Assembly: GCA_031273305.1 (NCBI GenBank)
Contig: JAISSC010000110.1
Coordinates: 1 to 10,113 of the forward strand
DNA length: 10,113 nucleotides
Source: Flavobacteriaceae bacterium
GTDB lineage: Bacteria > Bacteroidota > Bacteroidia > Flavobacteriales > Weeksellaceae
Direction of reading: 5' to 3'
Shown here: positions 1-6,032 of the stretch, in pieces
Position numbering within the stretch: the first letter of the stretch is position 1
Layout of the letters: the number at the start of each line of letters is the position of its first letter
Notes under the pieces: generated by a model
What the model saw: the letters and a program-made list of their open reading frames with translations, nothing else
Database searches by the model: none
Told to the model about the DNA's origin: nothing
Translations under genes and position numbers: made by a program

Positions 1-2
1 CT

Positions 3-209
3 GAAAAGACCCAAAATTTCACATGGTATATCGACAAGCAGGATATGTTTATTTTAAAACTATTAAATGAAGGTGAAAAAGCTCGAAAAGTGACTACGGG
101 AACTACGTATTTATTCCATAGTATATCTGAAAATGAATTTAAATTAAGTCAGGTAGTTAGTGGACTTACCATTACGTATCATTTTTCTAAATCATCTTCT
201 GAAAAATAA
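3..209 (+). CDS. Probable lipocalin-like protein, C-terminal fragment
   Basis: An open frame enters from the left edge of the window and ends at TAA 207-209, giving 68 visible residues; the start lies outside. The visible part has alternating hydrophobic/polar stretches (YLFHSI, EFKLSQVV, LTITYHFSK) with short turns, as in the last strands of the small beta-barrel lipocalin-like proteins of Bacteroidota. It ends 26 bases before the OmpA-family lipoprotein gene on the same strand, so the two are probably co-transcribed; from memory, lipocalin-family genes often precede such OmpA genes in flavobacteria. That the frame codes is supported by its openness and its placement; the family assignment is an inference from strand pattern and neighbour, with no diagnostic motif visible. 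It could also be another small beta-rich envelope protein. Confidence 0.5.
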   Translation, partial: EKTQNFTWYIDKQDMFILKLLNEGEKARKVTTGTTYLFHSISENEFKLSQVVSGLTITYHFSKSSSEK

Positions 210-235
210 ATAATAATAGTTAATATAAATCAATC

Positions 236-913
236 ATGAAAACAATTTATAGACAGTTGACGGTCGTTTTACTATCAATAAGTATTTTACTATCCTGTAA
301 TGCCAATAATACTCAGAAAGGTGCCGGTTTAGGCGTGATTGCAGGAGGTGTTTTAGGCGCAGTTATCGGAAATAATGTAGGGAATAAAAATAATGCAGCT
401 CTGGGAGCAGTAATAGGAGCCGCTGTGGGAGGAGCCGCCGGAGGACTTATTGGAAATAAGATGGACAAGCAGGCGCGTGAGATTCAGGAAAGTATTCCCG
501 GAGCGACTGTTGAAAGGGCAGGAGAAGGTATCAAAGTGGTTTTAAATGAAAATTCGGTTCGTTTCGATTTTGATAAGGCTACTTTAACGGCTACTGCTCA
601 ACAAAATCTGAAAAAAATTATAGCGGTTTTTAAACAATATCCGGATACGAATATAGGCATCTACGGATATACGGATTCTCAGGGAGCAGACCAGTATAAT
701 CTAAATTTATCTGAAAGAAGAGCACAAAGTGTTTCGGATTATCTAATAGCTAACGGCATCAGTGCAAGTCGCCTTACTACTAAAGGATTAGGAAAGGCAG
801 ACCCTATCGGGGATAATAGTACAGATGCGGGAAGGGCTTTAAACAGAAGGGTTGAGTTTTCCATTACGGCTAATGAAAAGATGATTCAGGAGGCTAATCA
901 ACAAGTAGAATAA
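236..913 (+). CDS. OmpA-family outer-membrane lipoprotein with glycine-zipper region
   Basis: This 225-residue envelope protein probably anchors the outer membrane to peptidoglycan. Residues 1-21 form a lipoprotein signal peptide with lipobox LLSC, so Cys21 would be lipidated. Residues 29-73 are a glycine-zipper stretch of repeated small-residue motifs (GAGLGVIAGG, GAVIGAAVGGAAGG), which may insert in or pack against membrane. Residues about 103-212 are an OmpA C-terminal domain: FDFDKATL near the start, GYTDSQG and LSERRAQSV with the Asp and Arg that bind diaminopimelate in this family, and NRRVEF at the end. The order lipobox, glycine zipper, OmpA domain is that of the YiaD-like family, and the length is normal. 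No Shine-Dalgarno sequence precedes the ATG, only an AT-rich leader, as is usual in Bacteroidota. It follows the lipocalin-like gene by 26 bases and is followed by a hairpin. The domain call is secure; the exact cellular role is not. Confidence 0.93.
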   Translation: MKTIYRQLTVVLLSISILLSCNANNTQKGAGLGVIAGGVLGAVIGNNVGNKNNAALGAVIGAAVGGAAGGLIGNKMDKQAREIQESIPGATVERAGEGIKVVLNENSVRFDFDKATLTATAQQNLKKIIAVFKQYPDTNIGIYGYTDSQGADQYNLNLSERRAQSVSDYLIANGISASRLTTKGLGKADPIGDNSTDAGRALNRRVEFSITANEKMIQEANQQVE

Positions 914-937
914 AAGGAAAAGTTAGGTTTTTGAGAG

Positions 938-970
938 ATAAATCCTGATTACTTCAGGATTTATTAACTT
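938..970. terminator. Hairpin terminator after the OmpA gene, possibly bidirectional
   Basis: A perfect 11-bp stem pairs 938-948 (ATAAATCCTGA) with 954-964 (TCAGGATTTAT) around a 5-base loop. It lies 24 bases after the OmpA stop codon and about 50 bases beyond the end of the opposing small membrane gene, so it may serve both converging transcripts. The following bases are only moderately T-rich, which makes it a weaker intrinsic terminator than the one after fadE. Confidence 0.6.
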
Positions 971-1011
971 TATCGGATTCTGGTAGTAATGTCGGGGTGG
1001 TTATTGTTTGT

Positions 1012-1215
1012 TCAAGGGTTTGACGGCTGTAAAAAATATAATATAATTCCTATAAAGATACATATTGGGATTATTGATAAACCGGCTAATATATCTTTTT
1101 GTTCTTCGTCTTGAGGATTATTTTTATGAACGGCTTTCCATTTCTTACTATTACATTTATAAACAAATATCCATCTAATTATTAAACCAAAAAATCCAAA
1201 TATAATATCTTCCAT
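1012..1215 (-). CDS. Small two-helix membrane protein, unknown function
   Basis: The ATG at 1215-1213 gives 67 residues and is preferred over an in-frame TTG at 1227-1225, which overlaps the stop codon of the upstream gene and lies inside a repeated sequence. Residues about 3-19 (IIFGFFGLIIRWIFVY) and 42-62 (ILAGLSIIPICIFIGIILYFL) are hydrophobic helices, separated by a charged loop rich in Lys, Asn, Asp and Glu. I recognise no family. The upstream 70-residue gene has the same size and layout, also starts Met-Glu, and ends 8 bases before this start, so the two are probably co-transcribed and could be diverged paralogues, although residue identity is low. Composition is visibly more AT-rich than the fad operon. 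A role as an immunity or accessory protein is possible but has no direct support. Confidence 0.6.
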   Translation of the reverse strand: MEDIIFGFFGLIIRWIFVYKCNSKKWKAVHKNNPQDEEQKDILAGLSIIPICIFIGIILYFLQPSNP

Positions 1216-1230
1216 TTGTAAGTTCAATTA
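1216..1230 (-). repeat. Third, shorter copy of the AATTGAACTTACAA repeat
   Basis: TTGTAAGTTCAATTA on the plus strand matches the first 15 bases of the copy at 1444-1463 exactly and in the same orientation. Here it spans the junction of the two small genes: it contains the TGA of the upstream gene and abuts the ATG of the downstream one. It may be a duplicated leader or a recombination scar. Confidence 0.6.
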
Positions 1231-1436
1231 ATATTTACAGTAATTTGAAAAATCATTCCTATAGTATAAATTATAGCAAGTATTATTATTGATTTTGATA
1301 CTCCTTTACCATATGTTTTTACCCAATTATTATATTGTTCCTCTTTACCCTCTTTTACTTTAAATTTCCCCTTACTATATCTATATGCTAAAATCATTAA
1401 AGTATAGAAAACTGGAACTAAATAATATTTCTCCAT
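1224..1436 (-). CDS. Small two-helix membrane protein, unknown function
   Basis: This 70-residue product starts at ATG 1436-1434. Residues about 4-18 (YYLVPVFYTLMILAY) and 49-67 (SIIILAIIYTIGMIFQITV) look like membrane helices. The loop between them (residues 19-48) is strongly basic to mixed charge, with several Lys and Glu residues. No family is recognised. The layout resembles the next gene downstream (1012-1215), and both start codons closely follow a copy of the sequence TAATTGAACTTACAA on the coding strand: 8 bases away here, directly abutting there. That shared leader suggests duplication of a gene-plus-leader unit. No promoter matching the Bacteroidota consensus is evident immediately upstream. 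It is probably real because of its start context and membrane pattern, but short AT-rich frames can look hydrophobic by chance. Confidence 0.58.
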   Translation of the reverse strand: MEKYYLVPVFYTLMILAYRYSKGKFKVKEGKEEQYNNWVKTYGKGVSKSIIILAIIYTIGMIFQITVNIN

Positions 1437-1443
1437 AGAATCA

Positions 1444-1463
1444 TTGTAAGTTCAATTAGTAAA
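1444..1463 (-). repeat. Inverted repeat, left copy (20 bp)
   Basis: The 20 bases at 1444-1463 equal the reverse complement of 2795-2814 at 18 of 20 positions. The pair brackets the exported-protein gene at 1664-2716 and its terminator. This copy also sits just upstream of the 70-residue membrane gene. Confidence 0.65.
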
Positions 1464-1601
1464 TGCAACATTAGGAAAAATCAGACTTTTGTATATCCCA
1501 TTTAACCACAGAGCAAAGATATGCAATTCAAGTATTCCATCATATTCCGACCAAAGAAATTATAATGACTTAACCCGAACTCACGTTAATTTAGTTTTTC
1601 A
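1464..1601. other. Gene-free AT-rich spacer with one IS-end-like sequence
   Basis: I see no gene in this stretch between the left inverted repeat and the terminator of the exported-protein gene. It contains ACCCGAACTCACGTTAA at 1573-1589, which resembles the terminal inverted repeats of some Bacteroidota insertion sequences, but no matching second end or transposase fragment is present in the window. The likeness is from memory and unverified. Confidence 0.3.
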
Positions 1602-1637
1602 GAAAAAATAGAGGCTGCCCTACTTTTTGGACAGCCT
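1602..1637 (-). terminator. Intrinsic terminator of the exported-protein gene
   Basis: Read on the minus strand, AGGCTG (1637-1632) pairs with CAGCCT (1617-1612), and the stem extends by two further C-G pairs past a bulge. It is followed by a T-rich tract (complement of 1602-1609). It starts about 26 bases after the stop codon of the 350-residue gene. The same sequence, AGGCTGTCC-AAAAAG-GGC-AGCCT, recurs twice in degenerate form near 9.3-9.4 kb. Confidence 0.75.
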
Positions 1638-1663
1638 TATAAGTGCTTTATTTGGTATTCTTT

Positions 1664-2716
1664 TTAATATTGCTTATGTTTTATTGCATATTCGTTATAA
1701 TTCTGAATATCAAAATGTAAAGACTTCACCTTGTTCAAATTCATCCCCTCCCGTTTCTTATTGATCTCCTCCAGCATATTACTTCCATCTTTTTTATCAT
1801 ATCCATTATTTATCAAAAGATTAGCATATTCAACTGCTTTATTAAAATTATCAATGCAATAATATATTTTCATTAAATTATAGTAAGAGGCATATCTTAT
1901 TTTCTTACTTTTCTTATTATCCTCCCGATATTTCTGTAATAATTCTTCAAAAATTAAAATGGCTGGTTTTAATCTTTCTTCTATATCCTCCGGTAAATAA
2001 TTATATTTCACATCTTTAAAAGCATTTTGTATAATTTCTAATGCTTGTTGATGTTTTTCATATTCAGGATTTTTAGTAGAACCAAGTAACCATAATTTAA
2101 TCTCTTCCCGATATATAGTATACCCTAGAAGTTTATTGAAATAACTATTAATATCAATATAGTTTGACTGGACAACTCTTTTTCTGAAATCCTCATTCCA
2201 TTCTCCTTTTTTAAGATTATATTCATCTATAGCCTGTTCAGAAGATTCATATTCTTTTGTTGCATACTCTTGTTCATAGGATAATAATAAGGCTTTCTTT
2301 ATACCTCTGTCTTTAATAATAGCTTTATTAAAAGTTCCATAATTATACCTTCTATTTACTTTATAGTAATTAACTTGTATTGTATTATCATTCCGGTCTT
2401 TTATGGTTTCCGTTCTTTTTACAACTTCCGGCTCGCCCGGATTAAATCCGTTAGGCAGATATACTTCTATTTCTATACCGGTCTTATTCTCAGAATCCCT
2501 TTTGTATCCGTTAATATTTATTTGTTCAGCATCAAAACTAATACCTGTTTTATTTGCAGAAACATTTATATAAAATGTTCTTTCTTCTTCAGGAAAATAA
2601 TATGCCGGTAATAAAAGGCTCTCAGTTTTAAAGTAAAATTTATCCAGATCTGTACTTTGAGAAAACAAATTTACACTTAATAAAAGTGTTAATAGGGTAA
2701 TAAAGTTATTTTTCAT
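1664..2716 (-). CDS. Exported protein of unknown function with TPR-like C-terminal helices
   Basis: This 350-residue protein has a clear Sec signal peptide (residues 1-20, basic MKNN, hydrophobic core, then LFSQ, a typical Bacteroidota signal-peptidase I site). No lipobox is present, so it is probably periplasmic or secreted. Residues about 25-130 are rich in alternating beta-like segments (TFYINVSA, GIEIEVYLP, NTIQVNYYKV). Residues about 150-330 are mostly helical and charged, and residues 275-310 (ASYYNLMKIYYCIDNFNKAV) fit a tetratricopeptide-like hairpin, suggesting a protein-binding surface. No catalytic motif or T9SS sorting domain is seen at the C-terminus. It has its own terminator and is bracketed by a 20-bp inverted repeat. 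Its AT-rich composition differs from the fad operon, hinting at separate acquisition. I do not recognise the family; the TPR call is tentative. Confidence 0.8.
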   Translation of the reverse strand: MKNNFITLLTLLLSVNLFSQSTDLDKFYFKTESLLLPAYYFPEEERTFYINVSANKTGISFDAEQININGYKRDSENKTGIEIEVYLPNGFNPGEPEVVKRTETIKDRNDNTIQVNYYKVNRRYNYGTFNKAIIKDRGIKKALLLSYEQEYATKEYESSEQAIDEYNLKKGEWNEDFRKRVVQSNYIDINSYFNKLLGYTIYREEIKLWLLGSTKNPEYEKHQQALEIIQNAFKDVKYNYLPEDIEERLKPAILIFEELLQKYREDNKKSKKIRYASYYNLMKIYYCIDNFNKAVEYANLLINNGYDKKDGSNMLEEINKKREGMNLNKVKSLHFDIQNYNEYAIKHKQY

Positions 2717-2794
2717 GTTAATTAAAATTTTTATACAAAGTGCAATTTACTAAAGTTAATTTAATTATCAGCGATTTTTTTAACTTTTGTTGAT

Positions 2795-2814
2795 TTTACT
2801 AATTGAACCTGCAA
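2795..2814 (+). repeat. Inverted repeat, right copy (20 bp)
   Basis: TTTACTAATTGAACCTGCAA is the reverse complement of 1444-1463 with two mismatches. It lies 79 bases upstream of the exported-protein start codon, in the opposite orientation to the two copies on the other side of that gene. Confidence 0.65.
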
Positions 2815-2857
2815 ACGGCAATTTATAAAGGTCAGTATAGGGCTTTTTTTATGTAAT

Positions 2858-2886
2858 AAAAAAAGAAAACCCCGCCTAAGCGGGGT
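2858..2886 (-). terminator. Strong intrinsic terminator of the fad operon
   Basis: A perfect 7-bp GC-rich stem pairs 2869-2875 (ACCCCGC) with 2880-2886 (GCGGGGT) around the loop CTAA. On the minus strand it is followed by TTTTCTTTTTTT. It lies about 70 bases past the fadE stop codon, so it closes the marR-fadN-fadA-fadE transcript. Confidence 0.92.
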
Positions 2887-2955
2887 CAAAACTAACTACT
2901 ATGAAAATTCACTGCCTTATGAACACTATATTAAAATCAAAAGTTATGCCAAACT

Positions 2956-4746
2956 TTAAAGAGAGTATTCATTTTTTTCAATAAAATACTTGGCAATTGT
3001 TGTGCTTAGCTTAATTACATTAGGTGAATTGGTATATTTAGTGAACCTTTTCAATCCGGATATTAACATTCTTTGTTCGTCACCTTCAGAGAAAGAAATA
3101 ATAGATTCGGTTGCTTTGGACTTGATAATTTCAACAGCTTTAAATAAATTTAATTGAGCCATTGCCACAAGTATTTCCGCATTTTCCGCATTTGTTCCCG
3201 ATAGTTTTTCAGCTCTTAAAACTGCACTTTCTGCCAGATATATTTGAATTAAAATTTCGGAGGCGTTCAATAATAAGTGCTGATGTTTATCTATTTCCAT
3301 GCCATATTTTTGAAGTGCAGCACCCGAAAGCATTAAAAATACCTTTTTAAGTTTTCTTAAAATGTCTTTTTCCTCCGAGAACAGAGCAGAATAGTCAGGG
3401 ATTTCAAAAGAAGGAATGCTCATTAGTTCCTTTCCTACTGCCATAGCCGGACCTATTAGATCCAATTCGCCTTTCATTGCTTTTTTGATTAGCATTCCGA
3501 CGGCAACTAAACTATTAATTTCATTGGTTCCTTCATAGATACGAGCAATTCTGGAATCTCTCCATGCGGCTTCCATTGGAGCATCTTCGGAAAATCCCAT
3601 TCCGCCGTAAATTTGGATTCCATCATCGGCAGTTTGTTGTGCGGCATCTGATGAGTATACTTTCAGGATGGAACATTCAACGGCGAATTCTTCCACTCCT
3701 TTTAATTCGGCTTCGTTATGAGATAATCCTTTAGCTCTCAATTCGGCAATTTTGTTTTCAATATCTTTAGCTGCACGGTAAGAACCTGATTCACAAACAT
3801 AAATTGCAGTGGCTCTGTCGGCTATTTTTTTCTGGATAGCTCCGAATGAAGAAATTGGAGTTTTGAACTGGAGTCTTTCGTTGGCATATGCAATGGAGCT
3901 GCTCAGCAATCTTCTCTGAGATTCCAGACAAGCGGCAGACAGTTTTATTCTTCCCACGTTTAAAGCATTCATGGCTATTTTAAATCCTCCGTTTCGTTCT
4001 CCTAAAATATTTTCTACGGGGATTTTGGTCTCATTGAAGAAGACCTGTCGGGTAGAGGAGGAGCGGATTCCCAGTTTGTGTTCTTCCTCTCCGAAGGATA
4101 AACCGTTATTCTCATCTCTCTCCAGAATAAATCCGGTAATGTTCTTATCGTCCTCAATTCTTGCAAATACGATAAATAAATGGGCAAATCCAGCATTGGA
4201 TATCCACATTTTTTGCCCGGTGATCTTATAATATTTTCCATCTTCGGAGAGAACAGCTTTAGTTTTCCCTGAATTGGCATCAGAACCCGCATCGGGTTCG
4301 GTTAAGCAATAGGCTCCAAACCATTCTCCTGAAGCCAGTTTGGGCAGATATTTCTTTTTTTGTTCATCAGTTCCATAAAGGCTTATCGGCATGGTTCCTA
4401 TTCCTGTGTGTGCTCCGAAAGCCGTACTTAAAGAACCATTAGCCCCTGAAATATAGTCGCAGACCAGCATTGTGGAAACAAAACCCGATTCCATCCCTCC
4501 GTATTCTTCAGGAACTGCCACACTAAGCAGACCCAGCTCCCCGATCTTACGCATGATCTCTTCCGTCAGGGCATAGTCTTTCTTCTCAAATCGTTCACGG
4601 TTCGGGATAACTTCTTTCTCAATAAAATCCTTTATTGTGTCACGCATCATTTTTTGCTCTTCGGAAAATTCTTCCGGGATAAATATTTCCTGATATGGAG
4701 TTTCTTTGATAATAAATTCACCTCCTTTTGTTGTTTTCTTGTCCAT
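2956..4746 (-). CDS. fadE: Long-chain-type acyl-CoA dehydrogenase
   Basis: This 596-residue flavoprotein catalyses the first step of beta-oxidation, oxidising acyl-CoA to trans-2-enoyl-CoA with FAD and passing electrons to an electron-transfer flavoprotein. The N-terminal helical domain spans about residues 25-140. The family signature GAYCLTEPDAGSD is at 144-156 and the beta domain runs to about 255. The second signature, starting QIYGGMGF at 378, leads into RIYEGTNEI, where Glu405 fits the catalytic base. After it comes a C-terminal extension of about 180 residues, as in VLCAD/ACAD9-type enzymes and in B. subtilis FadE (594 residues, from memory). A Lys/Glu-rich segment at about 329-353 looks like an insertion relative to short ACADs. 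It is the last gene of the operon, 80 bases after fadA, just before a strong terminator. Chain-length preference is inferred from architecture only. Confidence 0.95.
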   Translation of the reverse strand: MDKKTTKGGEFIIKETPYQEIFIPEEFSEEQKMMRDTIKDFIEKEVIPNRERFEKKDYALTEEIMRKIGELGLLSVAVPEEYGGMESGFVSTMLVCDYISGANGSLSTAFGAHTGIGTMPISLYGTDEQKKKYLPKLASGEWFGAYCLTEPDAGSDANSGKTKAVLSEDGKYYKITGQKMWISNAGFAHLFIVFARIEDDKNITGFILERDENNGLSFGEEEHKLGIRSSSTRQVFFNETKIPVENILGERNGGFKIAMNALNVGRIKLSAACLESQRRLLSSSIAYANERLQFKTPISSFGAIQKKIADRATAIYVCESGSYRAAKDIENKIAELRAKGLSHNEAELKGVEEFAVECSILKVYSSDAAQQTADDGIQIYGGMGFSEDAPMEAAWRDSRIARIYEGTNEINSLVAVGMLIKKAMKGELDLIGPAMAVGKELMSIPSFEIPDYSALFSEEKDILRKLKKVFLMLSGAALQKYGMEIDKHQHLLLNASEILIQIYLAESAVLRAEKLSGTNAENAEILVAMAQLNLFKAVEIIKSKATESIISFSEGDEQRMLISGLKRFTKYTNSPNVIKLSTTIAKYFIEKNEYSL

Positions 4747-4826
4747 TTTTTTGTTTTATTATTATTGTGTTTATATTTTAAATAAGGTAAGGCAGAGAAA
4801 TTAAAATATCTTCCTTCGTTTAGTTG

Positions 4827-6005
4827 TTATAATAGTTCAAATACGCTGGCTGCGCCCTGTCCGGTTCCGATGCACATAGAGACAATTCCGTATTTGCTCT
4901 TACGGAGTTTCATCTCGTTTAAGAGTTGTACTGTCAGTTTAGCTCCGGTGCATCCCAGCGGATGTCCTAAGGCAATAGCTCCTCCGTTCACGTTGAGTAT
5001 ATCGGGGTTTAAACCTAATTCTTTCCTGATGGCAACAGATTGAGAGGCAAAGGCTTCGTTTAGTTCGATAAGGTCGATGTCGTTGAGAGATAAACCTGCT
5101 TTTTTCAAAGCTAAAGGAATAGCTTTTACCGGGCCGATACCCATAACTCTCGGCTCTACTCCGGCAACGCCATAAGATAATAATCGTGCGACAGGAGTGA
5201 GGTTATATTCTTTTACAAAGTCCTCTGACACTACAAGTACGAATGCAGCTCCGTCGGAAGTTTGAGATGAATTTCCGGCAGTAACGCTTCCATCTGCGGC
5301 AAAAACCGGACGAAGTTTAGCCAGAGCTTCAAAGGAAGTATCCTTTCTTGGGCCTTCATCCTGAGCAAAAGTATATTTTTTGGATGCCGGTTTTCCGTTT
5401 TCTCCCAAATAGTTGTATTCAACATCCAGTGGAACGATCTGGCTTTCAAATTTACTTTCGGATATTGCCTTAATTGCTTTTTGATGTGACTGATATGCAA
5501 ATTCGTCCTGTTCTTCACGTGTGATATTAAAGTCATGGGCGACTGCCTCGGCGGTTAGTCCCATCCCCCAGTAATAACTCGGATTTTCCTTTGCGGTTCC
5601 GGTTTCGGGAATAGGTTTGTATCCTCCCATAGGGATATAAGACATACTTTCGGCTCCTCCTGCGATGATGCAGTCAGCCATTCCGCTTTGAATTTTTGCA
5701 GAGGCAATTGCAATTGCTTCAGAACCTGAAGAACAGTATCGGTTGATGGTCATTCCGGGAACTTTATCGGTATGTAATCCCATTAAAGAGATTAAACGGG
5801 CTACGTTTAGTCCCTGTTCAGCCTCCGGCATGGCACAACCTACTATGACATCGTCAATTTTTTCTTTATCCAGATTCGGTACGTCCTGCATCAGCCTTTC
5901 AATAACTCTTGCAGCCATCCAATCCGGACGGACAAAACGTAAACTTCCCTTAGGAGCTTTCCCTACTGCTGTTCTATATCCTGTGATTATATATGCTTGT
6001 TTCAT
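4827..6005 (-). CDS. fadA: Acetyl-CoA C-acyltransferase (3-ketoacyl-CoA thiolase)
   Basis: This 392-residue thiolase cleaves 3-ketoacyl-CoA with CoA into acetyl-CoA and a shortened acyl-CoA, the last step of each beta-oxidation turn. The nucleophile is Cys91 in NRYCSSGSEA, with NEAFA at 316-320, His348 in GGAIALGHPLG, and the acid/base Cys378 in MCIGTGQGAA; all family catalytic residues are present. Length matches the degradative thiolase family and B. subtilis FadA. It follows fadN by only 27 bases, and pairing with a bifunctional hydratase/dehydrogenase indicates a catabolic role over acetoacetyl-CoA synthesis. The ATG at 6005 is followed at once by the expected N-terminal strand (AYIITGYRTAVGK). 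No Shine-Dalgarno sequence is evident; a purine-rich AAGAAAGAGAAA lies just upstream. Confidence 0.96.
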   Translation of the reverse strand: MKQAYIITGYRTAVGKAPKGSLRFVRPDWMAARVIERLMQDVPNLDKEKIDDVIVGCAMPEAEQGLNVARLISLMGLHTDKVPGMTINRYCSSGSEAIAIASAKIQSGMADCIIAGGAESMSYIPMGGYKPIPETGTAKENPSYYWGMGLTAEAVAHDFNITREEQDEFAYQSHQKAIKAISESKFESQIVPLDVEYNYLGENGKPASKKYTFAQDEGPRKDTSFEALAKLRPVFAADGSVTAGNSSQTSDGAAFVLVVSEDFVKEYNLTPVARLLSYGVAGVEPRVMGIGPVKAIPLALKKAGLSLNDIDLIELNEAFASQSVAIRKELGLNPDILNVNGGAIALGHPLGCTGAKLTVQLLNEMKLRKSKYGIVSMCIGTGQGAASVFELL

Positions 6006-6032
6006 GATTTCTCTTTCTTGATTTTTTAATTG

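Noticed and set aside
1012..1227. TTG start at 1227 for the downstream small membrane gene
   Set aside because: It overlaps the stop codon of the upstream gene and falls in the repeat; the ATG four codons later is a better start.
2375..2611. Plus-strand frame of 78 codons opposite the exported-protein gene
   Set aside because: The minus-strand gene has a good signal peptide and terminator; the antisense product is Phe/Tyr/Ile-rich as expected from AT-rich complement.
2717..2794. Consensus promoter for the exported-protein gene
   Set aside because: GCACTTTG near 2739-2746 on the minus strand matches TAnnTTTG only partly and no -33 element is at the right distance.
2901..2984. Short plus-strand frame of 27 codons starting ATGAAAATTCAC after the fad terminator
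   Set aside because: It overlaps the 3' end of fadE in antisense, sits in the operon's trailer, and has no promoter or recognisable product.
4014..5536. Two minus-strand frames (4014-4292 and 5231-5536) inside fadE and fadA
   Set aside because: They are in other frames of genes whose main frame is uninterrupted and carries all family motifs; there is no sign of a frameshift.
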